The position numbers and the translations under genes were made by a program. DNA of 64,000 bases. Source: Dromaius novaehollandiae (taxonomy: Eukaryota; Chordata; Aves; Casuariiformes; Dromaiidae). The stretch is taken from positions 135,118,721 to 135,182,720 of the forward strand of contig NC_088098.1 in the NCBI RefSeq assembly GCF_036370855.1, in the 5' to 3' direction. Positions 47,800-58,379 of this stretch are shown here, piece by piece (the first letter of the stretch is position 1; each line of letters begins with the position of its first letter). The notes below the pieces were generated by a model, which did no database searches, had not been told where the DNA came from, and saw only the letters and a list, made by a program, of their open reading frames with translations.

Positions 47800-50700
47800 T
47801 TACGCTGCACTGTCCCCGGTGCTCCCATTCTATATGGATCAAGTTTTCAAGGTATTTATTTTGAAATAATAATTTAAAATAAAAAGAATCCATTTGGTAC
47901 CTTTATAGGTGTGAATGCAGGTGAGGTTTTTTTTTTCTTTTTCCTTTGATGTGGTCTCACAGGAAGTAACTTGGCTGTCAGAAATCTCAAAAAATAGCTT
48001 AATAGTTTTCCTCTGCCTTCTGAGGAGATTTTAGGGGGGTTCTGGTGGTATATGAGAAGCAGAAAGAAGGTAATCCTTATTTTGTGTCGCAGTGATGCAC
48101 CCTTCTTTTTTTTTCTTTTTCTTTTTCACTTTTTTTTAAAAAGCTTTGATCTGTGAGATGCCAGACTACAACAAAATGTTGCCTATCTTCAGTTGTTAAG
48201 CAAATAAGGATGGGAATTCCATCGACGAGGATGTGGTGGGAAGGATGCTATTAAAACAATGCAGAAAATGTAACAGTTTTGAGACAGCTGTGAGTGAAGG
48301 AACATAGTAATCCCAGGAGCAAAGCGGGGGCCGGGCACAAGGCTGACAAGGCAGCACAATTTATCAGTTACCCGTTCTTCACTGGAGACTTGGATGTGAA
48401 AGATGCTGCATTTCTTAAGAGTGAAAACTAGTGTGGCTTGGGCGTAAATAACTTCCCTTTTGCACGGGAAATAATGCTCACTTCAGATACTCTATTAGAC
48501 TGTATCCTGCCATTTGCTCCTTCAGTTTTCTCCACTTAGCTTGAAAGTATCCTAATAATTTCAATACCAGGATATCATGCTATTATTATAGGAGAGCTTA
48601 GGGTATATGGGCACAAAGCAATGCTAAATATTTTAGTGATTAGTAATTTTTCTCTCCAAACATGTAGAAATGTTTCAGATGGTTCAACAGCAAAATGGAT
48701 TTTCCTAGCAGGAGTGTGCTATCAGGATTTTAACAACTGTGGAAAATGTTACCCGCACTAAAATGAGGGGATTTGCCTGTGTGTCTAGAACTGTCCCAGA
48801 CTATTTTGAATTGCAAACTTCAACTGTAACAACTGGGTATATTCTGAGAGAAGTGAAATGTTAAATAAGGGGGGGGTGGGAAGCATTGCAAAAGTGAAAG
48901 GTGAGTATAAATACCAAATTGCACAAATTCACATTATTAATGTGGCAGTGGCAGGCTGGCTGTGTTCAGGAAGGCAGGAACTGATCCCAGCCAGATGAAA
49001 ACAAGAACTTTGAGCACTTCGGCATGTTTTTATAAACTTAAGCACAAAAAGAAACTAAAACATCTGGCACCAGGATATTATGTAATGTTGTTTTATGCTA
49101 TTTTCATTGTCTAAGATTTTGGACTGTTAATGAGTCACTTACTGTTGTCGGATCACTGTCCTGAGGTGCCTCCATGCAAGTGAAGGAGCCCGGACTTCTC
49201 TGAAATGTTTCCTTCTGTGCTCAGCGGCCGTTTCTATGCCAGTCAGCTTCCCATTTAAACCTTTAATGTGCAAGAGACTTTTTGCAAAGCAGTTTTGTGA
49301 ACCCCTGTGGGTCAAAACTCTGCAGGAATGTGAAGGGTGGTGCAATGTATCTCAGTGCCCTGGCAGATAAGCAGATAGGTAGAAGTGGTTAAAAAAGAAA
49401 AGTTCACGCTGACTAGGAGGTGTATTGGCCTATCAGATTTATAGTTGATAGGAATGTGTGTGGTAGGAGGCCTAGGGCCCTCACCTTTCTTGGGTGAATT
49501 GGAAACTAGGCTGCTGTCACACATACAACTTCACATCTATGATATGCAGAAACTGATGCCTTTGCTGTTCTCTCTCCTTTCTAGTCTTGCTCTGTTTGCT
49601 GCTGGCTTCTGCTCTTCCTCATGACCTGCCGTATCCAGGGCAAGTTTACTACAGTGTGGAAGGGGCAGGAAGGACATATTCCCTCACATTGTATTGTGTG
49701 TGTGTAAGATTTGATATAGTGTCTCCCTCTGCTCTCACTGCTCAGTTCCCTTCAGCCTGAGGACGTGTTACACTCCCGTCTCTCTGCATTCACCTTTCTT
49801 CCTACTCTTGCTAAGCCAAGTTTCCCTGGAGCAAATTCTTTGAAGTTGCCAACTTCCTTTTCTCTGTTTGTTGTCTTCTTATGGCTAAAGGCTGCAGCTT
49901 TGTTTCTTCCCTTCATTCTCTACCTGGATTCTTGCTAACTTTTATTAAAGGTGTGATGTTAACAGACCTGGAGGTAGCTCTTATCTTGACTTCCACTGCC
50001 CGCTTTCATCTCCCCTTTCTCCACCCTTTTCTTGCACCCGTAATTGCTGTTGTCTGATGGTCTGTTCTCTCAGCCTAAAAATTGCCTGGTCCAAGTAAGT
50101 TGTCTGACTGAGAAACTTCTTTTGGACTCATTTCTGCTGTTAACAGCTAATTCTGTGTGCAGAAATCTTGAGTGTGCACTCTGTCACATGCTGTGCCTTG
50201 TGCAATGTGTTGGGGAAGGGGACATGCTACACATTGTTGCTGAGCATGGTAGCTGAGCTGCCTGCTGAGAAAAGCTCCTAGCAGATGCGTCTTTGAACTC
50301 TCCTGTTCCTGAGGCTACCACTTACAGTAGCCGTCACTTGAGATCCACAGCCCTGCTGCTCTCCTTGCATCAAGTGTTTGTGGCTTCTTGCAAAGCCCTC
50401 TGCCTGATGATGGAAAAAGAGTAAACAGATGGGAATGTAACCCCTCACCCTCCTGCCATGCACACATACAGCCCTCTTCCCCCACTTGCCCCCTAGTAGA
50501 AACTCACACCCAAAGTCCAAGTCAAAGGAAGCTTGGAGTCAACAAGGGTTGCCCTTTAGGGTCTGTACAGCTCTTCTCTCTCTCTCGTGCATAAACCCAT
50601 CACTGTAAAACATCCTCCTCCTACCATTATGGCCTAATGACTTTCCCTTCAACTTCACAAGAGGTATTAATGTCTCCATTAACAGCCACCAGAAATGGAA

Positions 50701-52253
50701 GCTCCATATATCACTAGTGCAGCTCTGCATCCTTCTCCCTCTGCAGAAGTTTCAGAAGCAGTTAAAAGGTAGCTGTGTAGAAAATTAATGGCCCAATATA
50801 CAAAATCTGTAATTGCTGCTAGCGATGAGGAGGAGGTGGAAGTGCTCAGTCTTTGTGTAATTAAGTACCTTGTTCTGTGGCTACTTCTCCCCCATGCTGA
50901 CAGGATGTAGGACTTGTGCTTTAAACACGCGAGTGGTGGTGGGAGGCAAATGCTACCTAGTTAGTATAGTTTACCCAACAGAGTAAGCGTACCCAAAGGT
51001 GCTCTTGTGTGGTTGCTTCTGCCATCACAGCATTGCCTTTACAACCAGAATCATGTGAAATGGTAGCATGGCAGAATGAACTCTCCTAGGCTTTCCTGGC
51101 ATGAAAGAAGCTGTTCAAAATATCCCTCCTACCACTGCAACTTAAGCAATCCAAAAAAACAGGCAGTAGGGTAGATGAGCGAAGGAAGTCCATTCGGTTG
51201 GCATATTTATAGTGAGGTGTCTGCAGCCAGTGTACTGGCCTTGTAAGAGCAGGAAAGTCAGCGGTGACCCACAGTGCTGGAGAGCTCAGCCGTTCTGAAA
51301 ACAACCACGTGCATGTAGGCAGACTGTTTCTCGCATGGTGAGAGGGGGACGCTAGGACGTGTGGAGCCTTTTTTGTTTTTCCTTAGCTCTGTTTTGGAGG
51401 GGGGAGGCTGCAGTTCATTTGCTTCTCTTGTAATGTTCTGGGGGAAGATGCAACTGAAATGGTTGCTCAGGTTGGCTGCCTTTATGATTGGCACCAGTTG
51501 GTTTTAAACTGAATTAGTTATACGTAGGCATGGTGTGTTTAGACAGTGCTTATATGGGTTTATAGCGGTGTAAAGCTGATTTAGTCTAATTTGTTGTCAG
51601 GGTTGCTGGGGTTTGTGGTCTAAATTCAGTTAAACCAGACCACTGTGTGCAGAGAGCAGGCCAGGAGGTAGTTTGGGAATTACAGCTAACCCAGGAGCAC
51701 TAACAGCTCCCAGTGAAGCCTGCAACGGAAAGGAGGGAGACTAACGGATAGGAAACCTCATCAGTTGCTGCCAGGTTTGGCACGGACGCAAGTACCCGTG
51801 GATGGTGGGAGGTGCGTGGGTCAGCCAGAGGCCCCTTGCCTCACCTGCTGAGGGTGCTGCGGGTGATGCCATGCAGGGAGGACTGGGGACGGTCAATGCC
51901 AGCACGACACCAGTGTGAGCAGCCTGCACTTAAAAAACCCCCCAGAACTCACTAACCTGATCCATAACACTTTCCTTAAACTTACGTGTCTTAATTGAGA
52001 AATAAAAAATGGCAGCAGCTGATTCTGTGACTTCCTCCTTTTAAAATAATCTGGTACCTCTGGAAAAACTACCTTTTCAGAAGATCTTGACAGTGGCGTG
52101 GCTCAAAGAGAGGGGTCGTAACAACTGGGATGGCCATCCCAAGCAATTTTGAAAGCCTCAGCCTCTGCACTGCACTAACCAGAAGATGATGCATTTCATC
52201 GGCATTGCTTCTAGGATGAAACAAAACAAAACAGCAGAGTATTTTCAATTAAT

Positions 52254-52275
52254 AAAAAAAAAAAAAAATTTTTTT
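52254..52275. repeat. A15T7 tract
   Basis: Fifteen A followed directly by seven T. Further T-rich tracts occur at 52753-52771 and 52921-52946. Confidence 0.85.
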
Positions 52276-53041
52276 AAATACAGCCAGACAACTAAATATT
52301 AATGAATCCAGCTATGCTTTAAGCTATTCTGAACACTCTGTTTTACCAGCTTTGGGAAAAATAACAAGCTTTAAAAAATGCTTGTTAAAAATGGGGGGTT
52401 GACAGAATATGATACTACAGTTCTGTGAAAGTCCCTGCTTTTCCTATTAAGCAAGATGGCAGCAATACTTTAGCCCAGAAAAAGCAGAATGCTTTTCCTA
52501 ACTTCCTGATGAGGATGCATTTTCTGAATAGTGAATTTATATCTATGTTTGCATCAAAAGTTTCAGCACATTCAGAATTAGACCTGTGCCTGAAGCTGAG
52601 GTTAGATTTCTAACTGGAAGCTGCTCGTCTGGACACCTTCTGATTGCAAGAACTACGGCAAAACTGTCCAAGAGGTACTGTGGAAGTAGTTTGGCTGCAA
52701 ATAGGTAAAGAAAGGTGATCCTGCTGAGGAGTTTTAAAATTGGCTTTTTTCCTTTTTTTTTTTTTTTTTTTAATAGACAATACTGGTGCTGTTCTGGCAA
52801 TATGTCCTATAAAATAATAAAACAGAGTTTTCCCAAGTTCACAAGTCTAGGTCTGGCCATGAAAAGGGAGCATCCATCAACAACTGTTCCCTCGCTCTCA
52901 TGTTCATTCTGAATGATGCGTTTTTTTTGTTTTTTTTTTTTTTTTTAACAAGCGAGCCATGTGAATTTAAAAGCAGACATACAATAATGCATCTCCAGCT
53001 CATTTTCATACACAAGTGCAAAACTGTAACCTACCAGAACT

Positions 53042-53047
53042 TTTATT
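53042..53047 (-). terminator. RAI2: Candidate RAI2 poly-A signal (distal)
   Basis: TTTATT on + is AATAAA on the - strand, about 930 bases after the RAI2 stop. A T/G-rich stretch (TTGCACTTGTGTATG on -) follows at about 30 bases. Other candidates are at 53625-53630, with a TG-rich stretch immediately downstream, and at 53773-53778. Confidence 0.4.
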
Positions 53048-53233
53048 TTAATTATACATTCACATTTCTCCATTTATGTGGGTGGCTTGTACACTGTCAA
53101 GTAATAAAGTTACATAGTTCTACTCTTTTATGTGCATTGATTTCAGCCATCAAAGAAAATTATAAAACTAACAATGAACAAATTTTCCATATATCTATAG
53201 TCAGGCTGGGAAAAATTATGTGACCTTTCCTCA

Positions 53234-53247
53234 CCCCCCCCCCCCCC
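53234..53247. repeat. Poly-C run (14)
   Basis: Fourteen C on +, so G14 on the strand transcribed with RAI2. Confidence 0.9.
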
Positions 53248-53980
53248 TTGGCCACCAAATTCCCCTGACTTTTAGGGTTTTCTTTCTGAAATAATTGCTA
53301 ATGTTACTTAATATTTTAAAACTGTTTCTTATGTGTCTCTAGTAACGAAATTGGCATTAGCTGTGCCCTGGGCTGTACTGCTCGCTTACTCTCGCTTTTA
53401 CAGAAGCTGGTTTAGGCACATCGTTACTGGCTGTTCAGCAGTGCTCTCCGATAGTGCTGTTGGACAATATAATTTTTCTTAGCCTGGTGATCGTAACATT
53501 TGAGGATCATCACAAATCAATTGTAGTGCTTTACAGTTTACAGACTTTTGCCAAACCTTTTCCATATACTGAAAACAATTCAGAAATGACAAAAAATGCT
53601 GCAACCAATTAGCACGTACAAACATTTATTTTGAAATTTCCATTCTAACCATTATGAAGAATTACATCATCAAAGCACTTTATGGCAGTGAAAATAGCTC
53701 TTACCCCTCTGACTCATCCATTATTCCATTAAAGCTGCAAAATGTGCAATCTGCTTGAAAAATAGGTTGCTTTTTATTCAGTTTTTCATGAAAAGTCAAA
53801 ATTTGATAACAAAAAAACAAAAGAAAAAAGCCCAGCTTATAGGGAATCTACATCTGATCCTCTCCCCCTTCCCCCAAAAATAACTTACAAAGATAGTTTA
53901 AAGTTTTAAATGAGTTTAAAACCAAGTGCATCTTTTTATTTTTTTTTCATAATAATCTTAAAATTCTAAAAACCCATAAT

Positions 53981-55651
53981 TTACTTTCTTGGAAAAAAGG
54001 CAGCGAGCCGTTGCTTTTTGATTGGAAGAATATGTATTTCTGGTGAGTTCATTTTCTTTAACTTTACACTCCTGTTTTTTACGGGTTTCCTAAGAGCTTC
54101 TGCATTATCCCTAGGCTCCGGCTGGTTCTTCACGTCGTAACACTGCAGCACAGAGTCCTGGGGCATGTCCCTTTTGAAGGAAAAGTTTTTAGTGGATACT
54201 CCCGAGAGGCCTTTGATCTTGCCACAGAAAATAGTGGGCACAGCATCTTTGACGGACACTATCACTTTGGCTGTCTGTGACGTGCTTACTATCTCGATAT
54301 TATTGCCAGCCTTGGGCTCACAGGTTGTTCTGCCCGCCTGGTCCACCAGCCACTTCTGCTGCTGTCGCAGGAGCTCAGCTGAGCTGTTACCCATGATCCT
54401 GCTGTCGACCTTGGCTGAGGTTTCGTGTGGTTTGGAAGAGGTGAAGGGGGTTGTCACACTGGAGAGCTTGTCCAGCACGGCATGAGTGGCACTGTCCAGC
54501 ATGGAGCCGGAGCAGACGGCACTGGCTGCTTCAGCGTGGCCCCCGCTACTGCCCGCCTTGCGGCAGGACGCCAGCGACAGGTCCAACGCCCCATCTTCTG
54601 GTGGTACCTGCAGGCTGGCCTCGCTGGCCTTGAGCAGGGGCGCCGTTTTCATGGAGAGGTCCAGGGCCTCGTTCTCGTTGCTCATCTTGATGACTGTGTG
54701 GCGATTGAGCTGGGAAAACTCCCGCTGGTGGATGAAGTCGAAGGGCTTCGATTCCTCTTTCTCCAGGGGCGTCTGGGTGCCCTTGCAGGAATGCAGGGTG
54801 AACAGCGGCGGTTTGGGATAGTCCGGGGCCACCTTGGCTTCAGCGCTGTGAGGCACAGGGATGGGGATGGGGATGGGGATGGGCACCGGGACAGGCAGTG
54901 GCACGATCACGGGGTATGGGACCAGGAGAGTGGCTGGCGGGACCAGCGGTGACAGCGGCGAGCTGAAGGCCTGCGGCGGGAGGGACGTGTAGTCAGGGGG
55001 TGGCTGGCAGGGGGCAGAGCCCAGGGTGCCCTGCGAGGGAAACAGATCCTGCAGGACGGCGGCGAAGCCAGGCGTCTGAAACACCGGCGGCAGGACCGGC
55101 TCTGGGGCTTGGCTGGAAGGCTTCGGGTCCAGCAGCTGGGGCTGCCCGACGGGGGTGGAGGAGCCCTGGAAGAGATTGCTGTGGAGAGGGTTGGCGGTGC
55201 AGGGAGCGCCCGGGGGCAGCACCAGGGGTGAATTCAGATGCTGAAAGACGTGCTGCTCCAGGAGGACGGGCAGCGGGACGGGGCCTTGGGTGGTCATGAC
55301 GTAGGGCGTGCTGCCATTGGCCGCCAGCTGCGGCGTGGCGCTGCCGGCGACCTGCAGGTGAATGGGCAGCACCACAGGGCTGTCCCCCAGGCAGATGGGC
55401 TGCAGCACAGTGGCGGCCACCTTGAGTGCCACGCCGCTCTGCGACTCGGCTGGTGGTGTGAGGATGGAGGGAGCGGGCACTGTCACCAGTGGGGAGAGCG
55501 CCTTCTTCATCAGGTCCGTCGAGTTGATGTTCCAGGCCTCGGCCGTTATCAGCTGCGCCACCCCGTTTTCGAGTTTGTTGCTGGCGATCGTCGAAGGCGA
55601 GCTGGTAACGTCCATGGGCAGGTTCTGGGTGTCCTTGTACAGCTCCTCCAT
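53981..55651 (-). CDS. RAI2: RAI2, retinoic acid-induced protein 2 (complete reading frame)
   Basis: RAI2 is a nuclear transcriptional co-regulator that recruits and clusters the CtBP corepressors. This single-exon frame has 556 codons (human protein about 530). The chosen ATG at 55651 has a strong context (A at -3, G at +4) and aligns with the human start. Landmarks: the conserved stretch AQLITAEAWNINSTDL (32-47); LKVAATVLQP (76-85); PYVMTTQGPVPLPVLLEQHV (116-135); a Pro-Val/Ile repeat at 245-267; two CtBP-binding ALDLS motifs at 329-333 and 355-359; VPTIFCGKIKGLSGVSTKNF (471-490); and a basic C-terminus ending PIKKQRLAAFFPRK, a likely nuclear signal. It belongs with the SOBP-like proteins. 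The exon is GC-rich against AT-rich flanks. Long + strand ORFs over it are antisense shadows. Confidence 0.97.
   Translation of the reverse strand: MEELYKDTQNLPMDVTSSPSTIASNKLENGVAQLITAEAWNINSTDLMKKALSPLVTVPAPSILTPPAESQSGVALKVAATVLQPICLGDSPVVLPIHLQVAGSATPQLAANGSTPYVMTTQGPVPLPVLLEQHVFQHLNSPLVLPPGAPCTANPLHSNLFQGSSTPVGQPQLLDPKPSSQAPEPVLPPVFQTPGFAAVLQDLFPSQGTLGSAPCQPPPDYTSLPPQAFSSPLSPLVPPATLLVPYPVIVPLPVPVPIPIPIPIPVPHSAEAKVAPDYPKPPLFTLHSCKGTQTPLEKEESKPFDFIHQREFSQLNRHTVIKMSNENEALDLSMKTAPLLKASEASLQVPPEDGALDLSLASCRKAGSSGGHAEAASAVCSGSMLDSATHAVLDKLSSVTTPFTSSKPHETSAKVDSRIMGNSSAELLRQQQKWLVDQAGRTTCEPKAGNNIEIVSTSQTAKVIVSVKDAVPTIFCGKIKGLSGVSTKNFSFKRDMPQDSVLQCYDVKNQPEPRDNAEALRKPVKNRSVKLKKMNSPEIHILPIKKQRLAAFFPRK
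54575..54589 (-). other. RAI2: Second CtBP-binding motif (ALDLS) in RAI2
   Basis: Codons 355-359 read ALDLS, the variant of the PxDLS docking motif known in RAI2. It lies 26 residues after the first copy. Confidence 0.92.
54653..54667 (-). other. RAI2: First CtBP-binding motif (ALDLS) in RAI2
   Basis: Codons 329-333 read ALDLS within NENEALDLSMK. Two closely spaced motifs let one RAI2 molecule bridge CtBP units. Confidence 0.92.
54852..54890 (+). repeat. GGGGAT tandem repeat (G-quadruplex-prone), antisense to RAI2 Pro-Ile repeat
   Basis: On + there are five runs of at least three G separated by AT, then ACC-GGG. On the coding strand this is CCC-ATC units encoding the PVPIPIPIPIPVP segment (residues 253-267). 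Runs of this form are classic G-quadruplex candidates, here on the template strand of RAI2. Confidence 0.8.
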
Positions 55652-55756
55652 TTTACAGGGCTCGTGAGACTCTGCAGACTCCAAGTTTACATTGCTGTCA
55701 CCAGGACCCGCAGTGGCTCCGCGCTGCCAGAAGCATCTGCACAGACATAATTTGGC
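55652..55756 (-). other. RAI2: RAI2 5' UTR part of the coding exon, with splice acceptor
   Basis: Reading on -, the sequence GTTTCTGTTTTGCAG runs into GCCAAATTATG at 55756. This is a clean pyrimidine-rich acceptor, so the coding exon starts there and RAI2 has at least one upstream exon. The 105 bases before the start codon stay open in the RAI2 frame (35 codons, no stop) and also hold a short upstream ORF. Confidence 0.8.
55698..55748 (-). CDS. Upstream ORF in RAI2 5' UTR (16 codons)
   Basis: The ATG at 55748-55746, with A at -3, opens MSVQMLLAARSHCGSW and stops at TGA 46 bases before the RAI2 start, in another frame. It could lower RAI2 translation. No function of the peptide is implied. 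Confidence 0.5.
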   Translation of the reverse strand: MSVQMLLAARSHCGSW

Positions 55757-56443
55757 CTGCAAAACAGAAACACATTTTAGGCACTGCATAAATCTCCTTC
55801 TTAAAATAATATTTGCAATTGCCTTTAAAGACCCTATCACCAAAAAAAAACCTGTTAAATGTTTCCACACTTCAGGGTAACGGCTCTATAATACTGCACA
55901 GTATATATACATATATGCTGTATATACATACAGCCATGAGTGTTGTACGAAGAGTTCTGAGGAACTTATATTTAGCTGTAAACACAGATAATTTAAAAGG
56001 ACTCGAGAACTGACTGCAGGCAAAGGAAAAAGAAAACCTCTCCAGTATGTAGCATAAAACAAGGACTCGGGCAGTCCATTTTACATTTTTAAACAAAGCT
56101 TCACGTAATGACAGTGTATGGCAGAGCCGAGAGACAGCGCGCTGTTTTAACTCACCAAAAGCACAAAAACAAACATTCCTAAAAATAAACCGCTAAGAAA
56201 TGTTCCACTGCGGGCAGAGGGTCCGCCGCTCCCCAAAAATAATCATCCCTTTTTTGTCCTTGCAGGCTTTGCTAAAATAAAGCAGCCAATCCCCGGGCGC
56301 TCTGCCTAGCACCTCCGAAACTGCCACTAGCAGGGTAACAAAGGAGCCCGGCCACGCTGGGCTGCGCCGCCGGCACCTTTGGCAACGCCGCTCTTTGGCT
56401 CGCCCACAGAAAAACAGCAAAACAAAACAAAAAAAATGCTGCC

Positions 56444-56466
56444 TCCCTCCCTCCCTCCCCCCCCCA
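56444..56466. repeat. (CCCT)n/poly-C run
   Basis: Repeated CCTC units end in a C run. On the RAI2 strand this is a purine tract. Confidence 0.85.
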
Positions 56467-56689
56467 AATGCTTGCCCTGCTCCAGAGCTGCATAAAGACA
56501 GGAATACAAGTCAGACTCCTGATTAATAAAAGATACAAAGACTAAAAATCAAAGCAACTTTAAATTCACTTTGACAGCCTAATCCTTTATCTTAACTAAG
56601 CAAATGTTAGTTAAAAAAAAAAAAAAAAGAGGGCAGAGATCTCCATTCAGCAGTTCCCTGAAATGTTCAGCATATTTCCTAAAAAGATT

Positions 56690-56713
56690 CCCCCCCCGCC
56701 CCGCCCCGCCCCA
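56690..56713 (-). promoter_or_regulatory. Triple GC box (Sp1-type)
   Basis: On - it reads three overlapping GGGGCGGGGC units ending in a G8 run, about 0.93 kb upstream of the RAI2 coding exon. GC boxes of this kind bind Sp/KLF factors and mark TATA-less promoters. An alternative RAI2 start here is possible but unproven. Confidence 0.45.
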
Positions 56714-56869
56714 AGCAGCAAATTAATGGTGACATGCATTCATTTATTTAGCAGGATAAATAATTTCCACCCTGAGAGCTGCCATATGCAGAATTGGTGT
56801 GGAGGAGCGCCTTGCCGCGTTGCACAAAATGTGCCACTCCTAAAGTGAGCAGCACATCCTGTGATAATA

Positions 56870-56883
56870 ATCACCATGGAAAC
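56870..56883. promoter_or_regulatory. X-box-like (RFX) motif 1
   Basis: ATCACCATGGAAAC matches 12 of 14 positions of the symmetrical X-box GTTRCCATGGYAAC, allowing A at the Y position as a near match. Confidence 0.4.
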
Positions 56884-56901
56884 TTGTCCATTTTTAACTC
56901 T

Positions 56902-56915
56902 GTTACCATGGGAAA
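56902..56915. promoter_or_regulatory. X-box-like (RFX) motif 2
   Basis: GTTACCATGGGAAA matches 12 of 14 positions of the X-box, 32 bases after the first copy. Confidence 0.45.
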
Positions 56916-57501
56916 GCACCAGAGCCCCCCAAATTTACATTTTCACCTGCACACAACTGCATCCACGTACCGAAAACCAAAACTGGCCGTGGCACCGGCA
57001 CGCTTGCTAGGCCCGTTGCACCCAGGCCCCCCCCGCCCTTCAGTCGGATTTGTCACTCAAATACTGGGGACGGGAGCGGCTCCAAAACGGGATATGCTGA
57101 GAGGCCGAGCCTTCAGGTGCTGCTGCAGCTGCGGCTACACAGACAGTTTCACTGAATCAGCTGCTCACGTACCTTTGCTTGCTCACATGCATGTTTGCAG
57201 GAATGGCACTACAGCCTGCAAACCGAGAGGGGAGAGGGGGAAAAAAAATCAACAAAGGCTAAAAAAATGGCCAAGGCAGGGAAGCGGGAAATCTCAGAGT
57301 CTCTCCTGAGACTTGTAAATCCTTGGATTTGGCAGCAAGATGCCATGGCAAGCGCGAGACTACAGAAATGTTGAGAGTTAATAGCTGGGGCTGGTTCAGT
57401 ACAATTCGAATAATTTATCAGAGCCATTTGATTTTTTTAAAAGGATTTTTTAAAAGTAAACAGATTAGTCATTTATTTTCCACTACTGCTGCTGGCCTAA
57501 G

Positions 57502-57524
57502 GAGAATAATCCATGATTATTCTC
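57502..57524. promoter_or_regulatory. Perfect palindrome with homeodomain-type half sites
   Basis: GAGAATAATC, a 3-base spacer CAT, then GATTATTCTC. The TAATC/GATTA cores resemble paired- or bicoid-type homeodomain sites. It may be part of a conserved enhancer, but no comparison was possible. Confidence 0.4.
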
Positions 57525-58379
57525 ACCTCATGAAATGCTCTGAAGAAAATATTCTCAAATACAGGCTTGAGGGTTTTTGTTTGCTTCCTTTTTCAGCTTT
57601 GGCCAAAACAGCATACAGGGAGGCAGAGACTTCCAAACACAGAAAACAGGAAGAAAAAAAAAATCACTTACTTACTCAAAAGGTGACAAGTATTTGAACA
57701 AAAAATCTAAAAAAGAGCCCATCTTGTCTTGAAGAACAAAAAGCAAATGTTTCTAAAAATAAAGACAATGAAGAGACAGCTCAGCAGATTCACATTGAAA
57801 AAATAAACAGTTATTTCTGTCAATGAATTAAAAAGCCATTTTACACTTCTCATATAATCTCCCTCTCTTTTTAAAAAGACCCATTTGAAAATTCTTCAGT
57901 CTCTGTAGCCCACCCTAGCATCTTCACTCCTCTAGGCTCTGTAGCACAGGAAAATATTTTGCAAATGAGATTGGCTGTTTTTCTTTTTTTTGTTTGTTTG
58001 TTTGAAAAGCGTGAGATCTCTGTGTTTTCACAGAAAATTAATGATCTAGTAGGGACAGGAAATGACCTTCTATTCCCATGATAAACTCGTTTAACATTGA
58101 GAAATAGAAAAATTAAGATGAAAATTATGCTGTGTTAGAGACTTGAGGGATTAGCATGCTGTACAGACCCATGGAGAGAGACAGAGAGAACCACGGAAGA
58201 TGAAAGTATAAAATGTAATAAAATCCCCCATTGTCGCTTTAAAAAGCTACAGGGCTGGAGGCTGAGGAAATACCTCGATGAGGGAAAGAAGAGCTCATCT
58301 ACCACGATCAGACACCTCGAAGAGATGCCTGTAGGTTTCTCTTTTTTAAGGCATAGTCAAATACTGTTTCACACGCCGA

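Larger units (their letters stand above)
41256..53025. other. Intergenic region between convergent SCML2 and RAI2
   Basis: About 12 kb without a supported gene. It holds a GT repeat at 43422-43450, a perfect 11-bp-stem hairpin at 46714-46740, a coding-like CpG-bearing patch at 47677-47799, a C-rich run near 47661-47676 and A/T homopolymers after 52250. The ORF at 45680-46012 (+, 110 codons) has a start codon but no recognisable domain, promoter or conserved motif. No trace of SCML1 or BEND2, the genes found here in mammals, was seen. Confidence 0.65.
53026..53980 (-). other. RAI2: RAI2 3' UTR (inferred)
   Basis: AT-rich non-coding sequence downstream of the RAI2 stop codon. It contains several - strand AATAAA signals (53935-53940, 53773-53778, 53625-53630, 53042-53047) and a C14 run at 53234-53247. 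Its true end is uncertain. The first signal lies only ~40 bases past the stop and is unlikely to be used. Confidence 0.5.
55757..58379 (-). other. RAI2: RAI2 upstream intron, proximal part
   Basis: Non-coding sequence upstream of the RAI2 coding exon. It contains an AT-rich palindromic patch near 55895-55932, a CT-rich run at 56444-56466, a triple GC box at 56690-56713, X-box-like palindromes at 56870-56915, a GC-richer stretch to about 57130 and a homeodomain-type palindrome at 57502-57524. No coding exon was recognised. Confidence 0.6.

Noticed and set aside
54425..54952. 175-codon + strand ORF (also those at 55000-55299 and 55238-55750)
   Set aside because: Antisense to the GC-rich RAI2 frame. 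The open reading is a by-product of RAI2 codon composition.
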